DNA of 20,335 bases. Origin: CAYNTG01 sp964400105. Its GTDB lineage: Bacteria; UBP14; UBA6098. The position numbers and the translations under genes were made by a program. Location: the NCBI GenBank assembly GCA_964400105.1, contig CAYNTG010000036.1, positions 1 through 20,335 on the forward strand, written 5' to 3'. This document shows, piece by piece, positions 1 through 8,087 of the stretch; position 1 is the first letter of the stretch; each line of letters starts with the position of its first letter. A model generated the notes under the pieces. The model saw only the letters and a list, made by a program, of their open reading frames with translations. It ran no database searches and was not told the origin of the DNA.

Positions 1-851
1 GCGATTTCCTCGATTGTATGTATCGATAAAAGTGGCGAACGGAACATCCCCGAACCGATCTGCACTGCGACCGCGCCAGCCAGCATATGCGCAACGGCGT
101 CGCGCGGATCCGCTATCCCACCGATACCGATGATAGGCGTATTTGGCAACGCTTTATGAAGCAGATAAACGTTTGCCAGAGCTACCGGGCGGATAGCCGG
201 GCCGGACAAGCCGGCTATGACGTTCCCGATACGCGGGATGCGCCGATCGACATCGATTTCCATGGCGGTAAGTGTGTTTATCGCGCAAAGGGCATCGGCT
301 CCAGCATCGACGGCGGCTTTGCCGATGGCCGCGATATCGGTAACATTCGGCGTAAGCTTCACCCAAAGCGGCTTCGATGTCTTCGGGCGAACGTCGGAGA
401 CCAATCTCGAAATGATCTCCCGTGATTTTCCGAATGCCATACCGCCCTTATCGACATTGGGACAACTGACATTTAGCTCGAACGCCGATATAGAATCGAT
501 CGGATCGAGCCTTCGGATCAATTCCACGAACTCGTCGATCGTCACGCCGGCAATGCTGACTATTCGCGCGCAATTGTGCTTCTCCAAAAATGGAATCTCC
601 GTCTCGATAAAGGCATCGACGCCGGAGTTGGCCAGCCCGATGGAATTGAGCATCCCGGACGGCGTTTCGTAAATACGCGGTGTGGGGTTTCCCTTTCGCG
701 GTGCGATAGTGATCGTTTTGGTAACGATACCGCCTAAGCTGGATATGTCGAATATCTCGTCATATTCCCGCCCGGTACCGAAACAACCGCTTGCAGCGAT
801 AACCGGATTCTTCAATTCTATCGATCCAATCTTAACAGCGAGGTCAATCAC
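1..851 (-). CDS. pyrD: Dihydroorotate dehydrogenase, class 1B catalytic subunit (partial, 3' end outside window)
   Basis: Oxidises dihydroorotate to orotate with FMN in UMP synthesis, passing electrons to PyrK. The reverse-strand translation starts VIDLAVKIGSIELKNPVIAA and continues SGCFGTGREY, the classic class 1 PyrD N-terminus. It also shows ELNVSCPNVDKGG (with the catalytic Cys of class 1B), KLTPNVTDIA, AINTLTAM and a glycine-rich GIGGI phosphate-binding segment. About 283 codons are present; the family is near 300-310, so only a short C-terminal piece is missing. The start is GTG at 851, eight bases inside the end of pyrK, which implies coupled translation. The Cys (rather than Ser) base and the adjacent pyrK both indicate the NAD-linked 1B type. 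The identification is from sequence motifs; the reaction is family knowledge. Confidence 0.95.
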   Translation of the reverse strand, partial: MIDLAVKIGSIELKNPVIAASGCFGTGREYDEIFDISSLGGIVTKTITIAPRKGNPTPRIYETPSGMLNSIGLANSGVDAFIETEIPFLEKHNCARIVSIAGVTIDEFVELIRRLDPIDSISAFELNVSCPNVDKGGMAFGKSREIISRLVSDVRPKTSKPLWVKLTPNVTDIAAIGKAAVDAGADALCAINTLTAMEIDVDRRIPRIGNVIAGLSGPAIRPVALANVYLLHKALPNTPIIGIGGIADPRDAVAHMLAGAVAVQIGSGMFRSPLLSIHTIEEI

Positions 852-1602
852 TTAGGGCCTCCCATTCGATTTCGTCGGCACGGAAAACCGGGCCGTCCTT
901 GCAAACACGTTTATATCCGTTCTTCGTTGGAACCACACAACCCTGGCATACTCCCACGCCGCAGGCCATCCTTTCCTCCAGCGAAACAAAGCATTCCGCG
1001 CCTTTGCTTTCGCATATCTTTGCAGCTGCGCGAAGCATCGGCACCGGCCCGCAGCAATAAACATCCGCAATGCCGCGATCGAGTTGTGCTTCGAGAAGAT
1101 GGGTAACGACGCATTTCTCTCCCCAACTCCCATCGTCGGTGGCTACATTGAAATTGCAAAAATTCTCGCGGGATAAATCGCACACCGAACTCTCCGTTTT
1201 TTCGCCGTAGAGAAGGGTAGCATCCTTCCATTTTCTGGCGGCAAAAAGCAGCGGTGCGACTCCAATTCCGCCGGCGACGAGAATAGATTTGTTTTCCGGT
1301 CTCTGAAATCCGTTGCCGAGCGGGCCGAGGACTGGAATTTCGGCTCCGTCGTTCAGATTTGCCAAAAGGGCCGTGCCCCATCCGACAACCCGAATCACGA
1401 ACTCGATTCTCCCCCATTCGGCGCCAGAAATTGCGAGCGGCCTCCGAAGAAATGGATCGTAAGATGGGGTTGGAAAACCTACCATCGCAAATTGTCCGGG
1501 TCTGGCGGATCTGGCGATCTCCGGAGCGTCGAGAACAATGCGAACCGTATCATTCGCCAGAACGAGTTTTTCTGTGATCTTTGCTAAAACCTCGATTGGC
1601 AC
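844..1602 (-). CDS. pyrK: Dihydroorotate dehydrogenase electron-transfer subunit (FAD / 2Fe-2S)
   Basis: Carries electrons from PyrD's FMN to NAD+ through FAD and a 2Fe-2S cluster. Visible motifs are the flavin-binding FLRRPLAIS, a GPLGNGF loop, the NAD-binding GGIGVAPL, and a C-terminal cluster site ACGVGVCQGC followed by a Cys in KRVCKDG (spacing Cx4Cx2Cx11C). Total length of about 252-255 residues is normal for PyrK. An in-frame GTG at 1611 overlaps the dus stop, but the GTG at 1602 has a good ribosome-binding site (AAGGTGA) five bases upstream, so I prefer 1602. The 3' end overlaps pyrD by eight bases. The dus-pyrK-pyrD order suggests one transcript. Cytosolic. Confidence 0.95.
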   Translation of the reverse strand: MPIEVLAKITEKLVLANDTVRIVLDAPEIARSARPGQFAMVGFPTPSYDPFLRRPLAISGAEWGRIEFVIRVVGWGTALLANLNDGAEIPVLGPLGNGFQRPENKSILVAGGIGVAPLLFAARKWKDATLLYGEKTESSVCDLSRENFCNFNVATDDGSWGEKCVVTHLLEAQLDRGIADVYCCGPVPMLRAAAKICESKGAECFVSLEERMACGVGVCQGCVVPTKNGYKRVCKDGPVFRADEIEWEALSD

Positions 1603-1607
1603 GATTT

Positions 1608-2549
1608 TCACCTTTCTTTTTCGAGTACCCTAATTATCTCGCTTGCAGTCTCACATCCGAATGCGAGGATTCTAACCCTCTTGCCGTCGGACATACCCTT
1701 GGTGAACCATCCGACATGCTTACGTCCGATTTCCCCGGCCTTCTTTTCACCGTAAAACTCCACGAGGTCTCGAATGAACTCGGCGCATCCATCGAGGCGT
1801 GCTTTTCTGTCCGGCGGTGGAGGGATCGGTCTTCCCTCGAGGGCTGCCGAAATTTCCTCGAAAATCCATGGGTTACCGAACGAACCGCGTCCCACCATCA
1901 CGGCTGCGCAACCGGTTTTCGAGATCATCCGTCGGGCATCCTCGCCTGAACGGATGTCGCCATTCCCGACGACGGGAAATGGTGATAATTCGACGGCCTC
2001 GGCGATCTTATCCAAATCCGCAATGCCGGAGAATCCTTGTTTGCGGCTTCTCGGATGAAGCGTCACAAAAGCCACACCGACATCGGCGAGTCGATAGATC
2101 AATTCCTGGAACGTGTCCGAGCTGTCCCAGCCCGTTCTGATCTTTGCGCTTACCGGAATGGATACAGATTCGACGGCGGCTCTGACGATCCCGGCGGCCT
2201 TCGACGGCGATTTCATCAAACAAGCGCCCGCCCCTTTGCGGATTACCTTTTTCGCGGGGCATCCAAGATTAATATCTATCAGGTCGAACCCCATCTGCTC
2301 GACGAAAGGCGCGGCCTCACGGATAGCATCGGGATCGTTATCGAAGAGCTGCGCGCCGATTGGCCTGACATCTTCGGGAAATTTTAGAAGCTCGACTGTC
2401 TTTTTGGACCGTCGGCGAATCCCCTCGGCGCAAACCATTCCGGTGAAAACAAGACCCGCTCCATAACGTAACGCCCATCTGCAATATACGGTATCGGAGA
2501 CACCCGCAAGCGGTGCGGCGAGTATCTTATTATTAGGAAGAATCGGCAT
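1608..2549 (-). CDS. dus: tRNA-dihydrouridine synthase, DusB-like
   Basis: FMN- and NADPH-dependent reduction of uridine to dihydrouridine in tRNA. The 313-residue length is typical. In order: APLAGVSDTVYCRW near residue 11 (FMN-binding TIM-barrel start); INLGCPAKKVIRKGAGACLM, whose Cys97 is the expected catalytic acid; SAKIRTGWDSS; a HPRSRKQGFSG segment; VVGNGDI; MVGRGSFGNPWIF (phosphate binding); and a helical C-terminal domain with HVGWFTKGM. The GCPAKKV signature is closest to DusB. The ATG at 2549 lies 17 bases inside the TPR gene, and the stop (TGA, 1610-1608) sits in the ribosome-binding region of pyrK, so the genes are translationally linked. I cannot tell which tRNA position is modified. 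Confidence 0.93.
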   Translation of the reverse strand: MPILPNNKILAAPLAGVSDTVYCRWALRYGAGLVFTGMVCAEGIRRRSKKTVELLKFPEDVRPIGAQLFDNDPDAIREAAPFVEQMGFDLIDINLGCPAKKVIRKGAGACLMKSPSKAAGIVRAAVESVSIPVSAKIRTGWDSSDTFQELIYRLADVGVAFVTLHPRSRKQGFSGIADLDKIAEAVELSPFPVVGNGDIRSGEDARRMISKTGCAAVMVGRGSFGNPWIFEEISAALEGRPIPPPPDRKARLDGCAEFIRDLVEFYGEKKAGEIGRKHVGWFTKGMSDGKRVRILAFGCETASEIIRVLEKER

Positions 2550-4521
2550 TCAAGCCGGTGCCCATAAGTTTTGAAAGGTGTTCGATACGCTTCTCGATCC
2601 GGTCTATCTCGTTTGAATCGACCGTTTTTTTCAAAATAGAATTATACACCGATATAGCCTTTTTGATTTCACCCTGACCTGCGTAAATCTCGGCCATGGT
2701 GACGGTGAACATTGCGTCCGTTTCGTCTTCTTCGGAGCTTTCTCCTTCCGCCGGTGAAGATTGCTCCGAATCGTCGTCGACCACCTCCTCGATATCGGCT
2801 TTATCTTCGGGTTTGTGAGGAACAAACCCGTCGAGTTCATCGACGAACTCGATCTCATTAAACTCCGGGCCGCCGCTCCTTTCGCTTGGAGGACTGAACT
2901 CGTTCTTGCCGACAAATCCTTCGACCTCGAGTGTTTCGTCGATAGGTTGGAATTTTTGTCTGAACTGAAAAACCTCCTTGTCGGAACTCGATGCTAACGC
3001 CGCTTCATCGTGGCTTTCCGTAAATTCATATCCACCGACATCCGTGATGTTCTCATCCTTCGGTTCCTGTTCGTCCGTCGGGCCTTCCATGCTAAGAGCC
3101 GGAATATTCTCATCAGACGATTTATCGGATTCGCTTTTTTCAGGTTCTTCCGCGATCTCCTCGATATCCGCCTCTTCTTGAACCTCGATCTGTTTCAAGG
3201 CATCTGTCATTGCATCGGCCACTTTTAGGACCTGTTTCGCAGCCGGCTTTCTTGATGGGGGTGTAAAGTCGAAATCACCCAGATCTTCCACTTCATCTAA
3301 ATCGCTTTCCTCTGGTTCTTTTTGAGGAGGTTTTTCGGTGGGAGGTGTTAAATCTAATGCCTTGTCCTCGACACCCGTGTCTTTTTTCACAACCTCTCGT
3401 TCGGAATGGGCCGGTTCCGAAACCTTGATTTTGTCGCTCTTTTCCGGAGGGGAAAAATCGAAAATTTCATCGGAATTTTCGCTTCCATCGAGGGAAAGCG
3501 TCTCTTCGATCTGTTCGACATGTCGCTCGTGAGATTCCTCTTCGACCGGAGGCGGAGCGATTTTTACGACCGGCTCGACGCCGGTATCGAATGCGGGCAA
3601 TTCGCTCCCGATATCGAGTGAATCGGTTATTGAAACATCGATCTCCGGTTGAACCGGAGCCGTGGGCGCGGTTTCGATCTTCTCTTCCAGAGCTGCCTGA
3701 GAGGTGTCCAGATCGAACGCCGGCATGCTTTCCTCGATAGAGAAAACGGCGCTTTCGAGAGATTCCTCTGCGATACGGGTGGCCTTCTCGACATCGGGAG
3801 CCTCGAACTCCTTCTTCGACTCGATCCCCTCGATCTCCTCTGCCTTACCTGCCTCCATACCCGGCTCGAAGATGTTCTCCGAAACCAGGAATTTGTCTTC
3901 CTCGAAAAGCGCCGATTTGGTTCCGTCTTCCATTTCGGAGAGGTCCATCTTGAGAAGCTCTTCGAGTTCATTCTCGACGGAAGAAATCTCGCTGCCGGTA
4001 GGAGGTCTCGGCTGCGGTGTAGGTTCGATTTCCACGGGAAGATCGACATGTGTTTCGATCGTCGATGAAACCTCCGGTTCCACGACCTCCGGTGCAGAAG
4101 GAGTCGCATGTTCCGGCAACTCGACGTTGAGATTTCGAAGCTCGCGTTTCGCTTTTTCGTCGAATGGATCGAGAGCGAGCAGACTTCGTAACCTATCGAT
4201 TCCCTCCTGAGTATTCCCCTGTTTGAAATCGATCTTCGCTATCTGCCACATCGCCATGACGTTCCCCGGATCGATCCTGAGAACGATCTCGAATCGCTCC
4301 CGCGCCTCCTTGAGGTATCCCGCTTTGATGAGAACCTTCGCGAGAACCTGCTGGCCGGTGACATAGGTCGGATTGGCCCCGATGCCTGCAGTAAGGACTT
4401 CTAAAGCCTTACGCAGATCGCCGTTTTTGAGATAAAGATCGCCCAACCGCGCAAATCGAGGGTCGCCCGGACTCTCCGAGATATATGCCGAATAGGCAAG
4501 TATTATCTGTTCATCGGTCAT
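2533..4521 (-). CDS. TPR protein with long acidic linker and C-terminal TPR-like hairpin
   Basis: A 662-residue protein of unknown function. Residues 1 to about 135 form three to four tetratricopeptide-type helical hairpins (for example LGDLYLKNGDLRKALEVL, AKVLIKAGYLKEARERFEIV, IAKIDFKQGNTQEGIDRL). Residues about 136-600 are very rich in Glu, Asp, Ser and Pro, with many local near-repeats, and look disordered. A final hairpin near residues 607-635 (MAEIYAGQGEIKKAISVYNS) again resembles a TPR. No signal peptide or membrane helix is seen, so it is probably cytoplasmic. TPR ends usually bind partner proteins; the acidic middle may be a flexible tether. The start is ATG 4521 with no clear ribosome-binding site, but a promoter-like element lies just upstream. 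It overlaps dus. No specific role can be assigned. Confidence 0.85.
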   Translation of the reverse strand: MTDEQIILAYSAYISESPGDPRFARLGDLYLKNGDLRKALEVLTAGIGANPTYVTGQQVLAKVLIKAGYLKEARERFEIVLRIDPGNVMAMWQIAKIDFKQGNTQEGIDRLRSLLALDPFDEKAKRELRNLNVELPEHATPSAPEVVEPEVSSTIETHVDLPVEIEPTPQPRPPTGSEISSVENELEELLKMDLSEMEDGTKSALFEEDKFLVSENIFEPGMEAGKAEEIEGIESKKEFEAPDVEKATRIAEESLESAVFSIEESMPAFDLDTSQAALEEKIETAPTAPVQPEIDVSITDSLDIGSELPAFDTGVEPVVKIAPPPVEEESHERHVEQIEETLSLDGSENSDEIFDFSPPEKSDKIKVSEPAHSEREVVKKDTGVEDKALDLTPPTEKPPQKEPEESDLDEVEDLGDFDFTPPSRKPAAKQVLKVADAMTDALKQIEVQEEADIEEIAEEPEKSESDKSSDENIPALSMEGPTDEQEPKDENITDVGGYEFTESHDEAALASSSDKEVFQFRQKFQPIDETLEVEGFVGKNEFSPPSERSGGPEFNEIEFVDELDGFVPHKPEDKADIEEVVDDDSEQSSPAEGESSEEDETDAMFTVTMAEIYAGQGEIKKAISVYNSILKKTVDSNEIDRIEKRIEHLSKLMGTGLNADSS

Positions 4522-4547
4522 AGTTCAATCGATATAGATTATTTATA

Positions 4548-4578
4548 CAAACCTAATAACTGATTCGTCGTTTGTCAA
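4548..4578 (-). promoter_or_regulatory. Bacteroidetes-like promoter before the TPR-dus-pyrKD cluster
   Basis: On the minus strand TTGACA (4578-4573) is followed by TAGGTTTG (4555-4548). There are 20 bases between TTG and TAGGTTTG. This fits the published Bacteroidetes -33/-7 pattern (TTTG ... TAnnTTTG). It lies in the 62-base gap after the GWxTD gene and 26 bases before the ATG at 4521. A sigma70-like reading (TTGACA plus a weak -10, or the nearby TATAAAT) is also possible. It would give pyrKD and dus a transcript separate from the GWxTD run. Confidence 0.5.
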
Positions 4579-4583
4579 GTCCG

Positions 4584-5948
4584 TTACTCCACACCGGTGT
4601 CGGTGGAGGGCATATGCGGATTGTTGAGCTGATTCATCCATGACGGGTTGAAAATCTCTCCGTCTGTGGTCGAATGGACCAGTCTAAATCGCCCGATTCC
4701 CATCTCGTCGGCGAAGATAAAATAGACGCCGCCTTCGAGAGAAAAATAATCCCACTCCTCCCATGGATTGCTTCCCATCGTGATGGGACTGATCTCGATA
4801 TTATCGGGCGGGCCGAACTTGATAAATATCCTCCCTCGATCGGTGCGCCAGCCGTTTTCCTTGCCGCCACCACTCTCATCGAATGCGATATTGGCGTAGT
4901 TCCAACGCCCGATTATCTCGTTTCGATATTCATTCTCAGGTGTGCGAATATCCGTATCGCGGTCCTCCCACCACCGCTTAAGAAATTCGCTTTTCCCTTC
5001 AGTTGTCAGCTTTTCGTAGAATTTTTTATCCCCGGTGGATATAAAATAGGTAACGTATTTATATTCCTGTTCCAGATAAATGGAATCGGGTAACTCTCGT
5101 GCAGTTTCGGATTCAAAACGCGCCTTGTTGACCGTAAAAGATTTTTCCGCCGTGGCGGAAAGACCGCTTTTATCCGAAGCGACTGCCATCCTTATTTTGT
5201 ATTTGCCATCGGGATATCCGATAACGTTAAAGCCGTTCAAGATCGGGAGTGTGCCGGATGTTAAACCCTTTTTTCCGAGTGAAAATTGCTTAACCGGGTC
5301 GCCGGTCGAATCGAGAATGGAGAAAGACACGACGAGCGTGTCCTCCCCCTCTGGCGGATAGACCTCGGCATAGATGAACATCGTCGGAAAGGACAAACCA
5401 AACGCACGGTCGGGATTTGGAAGCATCTTAAGATTTCCCGTTGTAAACTGCCCGCCGACGGTATCCAGGGATACATTTGAAAGGAGGGCGATATCCGAGA
5501 TGGTGATGCCATCCGAGCGAGGCTTCACATCGAAATCGCGGCTAATCGAGGCGGAATCCATATCACCCCTGTCGAGGGCGGTTATTTCGAGTCCGTATCG
5601 CCCGTGCGGAAGCTTCGTATCGAGCTTCTCGAAAAGAAGATAATCCCTCGTAACCATTTCTCCCTTGGGGATTTCCGCGATCCGTTCGAGCGTGATCTTA
5701 TCGACTGGATCGTTACCCCGCAAAAATGTCAACTCGAACACAAGTGTGTCGATCCAAACCTCCCCGGAACGCCGGAACTCGAGCGCGCCCCTGTTCACCG
5801 ACCAGACGACCTCGACAACGCCGCCGCCGGACTCCTCCGGCGCACCGAAAACATTAACATCGACGGCAAATCCTCGAATCGCCGCGAAGGTCGGCATGAT
5901 GGATAAAGCTATAACAAAAACGATTGCGAATTGCGGTTTTTTCCACAT
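4584..5948 (-). CDS. Exported GWxTD-domain protein (paralogue 1)
   Basis: A 454-residue protein with an N-terminal signal peptide: a Lys-containing start, a hydrophobic stretch at residues 8-22, and a likely cleavage near FAA. Residues about 25-290 look like extracytoplasmic beta-sandwich material. Residues about 295-425 form the GWxTD domain, including FLKRWWEDRD, EYRNEIIGRWNYAN, the name motif GWRTDRGRIFIKFGPPD at 366-382, and EEWDYF. The domain is common in FCB-group bacteria; I know of no proven function. Its ATG shares one base with the stop of the upstream paralogue (TAATG), so the two should be made together, probably at a fixed ratio, and may interact in the periplasm. No lipobox is seen. 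Family is confident, role unknown. Confidence 0.9.
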   Translation of the reverse strand: MWKKPQFAIVFVIALSIMPTFAAIRGFAVDVNVFGAPEESGGGVVEVVWSVNRGALEFRRSGEVWIDTLVFELTFLRGNDPVDKITLERIAEIPKGEMVTRDYLLFEKLDTKLPHGRYGLEITALDRGDMDSASISRDFDVKPRSDGITISDIALLSNVSLDTVGGQFTTGNLKMLPNPDRAFGLSFPTMFIYAEVYPPEGEDTLVVSFSILDSTGDPVKQFSLGKKGLTSGTLPILNGFNVIGYPDGKYKIRMAVASDKSGLSATAEKSFTVNKARFESETARELPDSIYLEQEYKYVTYFISTGDKKFYEKLTTEGKSEFLKRWWEDRDTDIRTPENEYRNEIIGRWNYANIAFDESGGGKENGWRTDRGRIFIKFGPPDNIEISPITMGSNPWEEWDYFSLEGGVYFIFADEMGIGRFRLVHSTTDGEIFNPSWMNQLNNPHMPSTDTGVE

Positions 5949-7168
5949 TATTCTTGCCTCACAAGTTCATAATTTCCGATTCCGTGGCGGTCCTCAAAAT
6001 AGAATGTCATCCTCGGATTATAAAAATACCATATTTCATATGCGACATAGCCAATGTCGAATGGGTGTTTATCGATGTCGTCGGGTTCGCCGTAAAGGAT
6101 ATATATCCTGCCCATGTCGGAGCGCCATCCGTCCGGTGTCCCGTAAAATCGAGCGTTTGCGATAGCGATACGCCGATAGAATTCCTCGCGAAGCTCGTTA
6201 AGCTCCGTATTGGGAGTCGGGTCCCGATTTTTCCAAAACAGTTTTACGAGGCTATCGATCTTTTCCGGCTCGTCGCAAATGGCATCCTCAATAAAATCCA
6301 CTTCCGGGCCATCCTCGAGAATCTTCAACTGCTCGACGAGTTCCTTTTTGTCCGAGCCGTAATGTCGATATCGATCCGAGGCGATTCTAACCTCTTTATC
6401 GACCCGAACCGGCGAGCCGCTCGAGCTTTTGGCCGAAACGAATATCGAAAATCTGCCGACGTCCTTTGGGATAGGCGCCGAAAATCGAAGCTCGACGACA
6501 TTCGCCATCGTTCCGGCCGTATCCGAGAAAAGCAATTCTCCGCTCTCCTCGATCCCGAACGAAATAATCGAGGTCCGGCCTTCGGGCACGGCGACGGTCG
6601 TTTTGAAATAGATCGAATCGCCGACCGGATAAAAATCGTAATTGAACGGTCGAATCCCGTCCACATCGATCAGGATCAACGAGCCGAACTGCGGCAACGA
6701 ATCGTTCGAGAACGACGGCACGATTATGTCTGCGGATCTGGAATATTCCTGTTTGGATTCCAGATCGACAACCGAGATAAACAGCCGAAACTCGCCCGGT
6801 TCTATCGATTTCAGGATATAAGCCTCCGGCGCGAAATTTTCCAGAGAATTAGTTTCCCTATAACTTTCAACATCCACCGAATCGTTTCGGTGGGTCTTCG
6901 AGATCAAACGATCTTCCCGGTAAATGGCTGTCAGCACCTCGAACCTCGCTCGATAGACCGGGCGGCACTTTATAAATTGCAGACCGGCATATGGTATCGA
7001 CAGAAAAACCTGCACATCGGTCGCGTCGCTATCGAGGGAAGGCGAAAATGTGGTTTTATTGTCGAACATAGGTTTGCCGATGCCAATGGCGCGATCGTTC
7101 ATGGCCATAATCGAGAGAGCGATCGTTATTATCGATAGAACAGCTATTATTTTCTCGGTCGTCATCAT
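5948..7168 (-). CDS. GWxTD-domain protein (paralogue 2), exported or membrane-anchored
   Basis: About 406 residues from the ATG at 7168, or 405 from the ATG at 7165. The ORF remains open upstream to 7372, but that part lies within the recombinase gene and looks unlike protein, while GAGGGG sits just ahead of the paired ATGs. A hydrophobic segment (IIAVLSIITIALSIMAM) follows the start and should act as a signal or anchor. The middle looks beta-rich. The C-terminal 60 residues begin GWRSDMGRIYILYGEPDD, with Ser replacing the usual Thr of GWxTD, preceded by FWKNRDPTPNTELNELREEF. Its ATG overlaps the recombinase stop (ATGA), and its TAA overlaps the ATG of paralogue 1. Likely periplasmic partner of paralogue 1; activity unknown. 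Confidence 0.88.
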   Translation of the reverse strand: MMTTEKIIAVLSIITIALSIMAMNDRAIGIGKPMFDNKTTFSPSLDSDATDVQVFLSIPYAGLQFIKCRPVYRARFEVLTAIYREDRLISKTHRNDSVDVESYRETNSLENFAPEAYILKSIEPGEFRLFISVVDLESKQEYSRSADIIVPSFSNDSLPQFGSLILIDVDGIRPFNYDFYPVGDSIYFKTTVAVPEGRTSIISFGIEESGELLFSDTAGTMANVVELRFSAPIPKDVGRFSIFVSAKSSSGSPVRVDKEVRIASDRYRHYGSDKKELVEQLKILEDGPEVDFIEDAICDEPEKIDSLVKLFWKNRDPTPNTELNELREEFYRRIAIANARFYGTPDGWRSDMGRIYILYGEPDDIDKHPFDIGYVAYEIWYFYNPRMTFYFEDRHGIGNYELVRQE

Positions 7169-8085
7169 CCGCCCCTCGGGTGATATTTTCGATGAACCTC
7201 GTGTAGATATTTCGTGCTCACATTCGTGTATATCTGCGTCGTGCTGATATCGGCGTGGCCGAGCATCTCCTGGACTGCACGCAGGTCGGCGCCCCCTTCG
7301 ATAAGATGCGTCGCGAATGCGTGCCTTAACGTATGGGGATGAACCCCCTTTAAATCGGCTGCTTTCGACCATCTGCGAACGATATTATAAAGCCCCATTC
7401 GGCTGAGTTTTCCGCCACGGTTGTTCATGAAAAGAACCGTCGAGCGCTTTTCGCCCTTAAGCTCGGGACGAACATCGCGAAGATAGCGGTCGATCCAATG
7501 TAGCGCAACCTCGTTGATCGGGACGAGCCGCTCCTTTCTGCCCTTGCCGAAAAGGCGCACGAAGCCGATATCCTTATAAACATCGTCGGTTTTCATATCG
7601 ATGATCTCCGATTCGCGGCCTCCGGTGCCATACAGCGTCTCGAGGATCGCCCGGTCTCGAATCCCCAATCCACGCGGATTATCGAGCTTCACCGCTTCGA
7701 GCATACTCTCCACCTCCCCGACGGAGATAACATCCGGCAATAACTTCGGCGTCCTCGGCATCTTCAAACCCTCGGTCGGATCGAATTTCGTTATTCCCTC
7801 GTAGATCGAGTATTTGAACAACCCCCTGATGCTGCTCATCTTGCGGGCTATCGATTTCGATGAAAGCCCGATATCCGTCAAATCTCGAAGATGACCGGCG
7901 ATCACCCCCGGAGTAACATCTTCGAGAAATTCGATATTCTTCGCGGCAAGGCCTAATGCAAAGTCTTTGAGGTCGCGAGAATATGCATCGAATGTGTTAT
8001 CGGATAGCCCCTTATCGATCTGAACCCAGTCGAGAAAGCCATCGATAATCCGATCTAAATCCGTATTGCTGCGATCCTCGCTCAT
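7165..8085 (-). CDS. xerD: Tyrosine recombinase, XerC/XerD type
   Basis: Site-specific recombinase, probably resolving chromosome dimers at dif with FtsK. The 306 residues comprise an N-terminal SAM-like DNA-binding domain (about 10-95) and a catalytic domain. Catalytic residues are visible: Arg157 in GTGGRESE, the Lys of GKGRKERLVP, His251 and Arg254 in HTLRH, His277 in LGHADI and the nucleophile Tyr286 in TQIYTNVS. Length and motif wording fit XerC/XerD rather than a phage integrase, and no att sites, cargo or tRNA lie nearby. The start ATG 8085 is two bases after the kinase stop; the end overlaps the GWxTD gene by four bases. The C/D assignment is tentative, and only one Xer gene is in this window. 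Confidence 0.88.
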   Translation of the reverse strand: MSEDRSNTDLDRIIDGFLDWVQIDKGLSDNTFDAYSRDLKDFALGLAAKNIEFLEDVTPGVIAGHLRDLTDIGLSSKSIARKMSSIRGLFKYSIYEGITKFDPTEGLKMPRTPKLLPDVISVGEVESMLEAVKLDNPRGLGIRDRAILETLYGTGGRESEIIDMKTDDVYKDIGFVRLFGKGRKERLVPINEVALHWIDRYLRDVRPELKGEKRSTVLFMNNRGGKLSRMGLYNIVRRWSKAADLKGVHPHTLRHAFATHLIEGGADLRAVQEMLGHADISTTQIYTNVSTKYLHEVHRKYHPRGG

Positions 8086-8087
8086 CC

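Noticed and set aside
217..672. 151-codon open frame on the plus strand
   Set aside because: Antisense to pyrD, which is open across the whole interval and carries class 1B motifs.
3649..4210. Plus-strand frames opposite the TPR gene
   Set aside because: Produced by the biased Glu/Asp/Ser codons of the acidic linker read in reverse; no start signals.
5924..7138. 404-codon open frame on the plus strand
   Set aside because: It lies antisense to the GWxTD paralogue 2 gene, which has a recognised domain, hydrophobic leader and coupled overlaps. The antisense product is Arg/Ile-rich with no motif or ribosome-binding site.
7165..8085. Recombinase as evidence of an integrated mobile element
   Set aside because: Length and motifs fit housekeeping Xer; neighbours are operonic core genes, and no att repeats, tRNA or phage genes are present.
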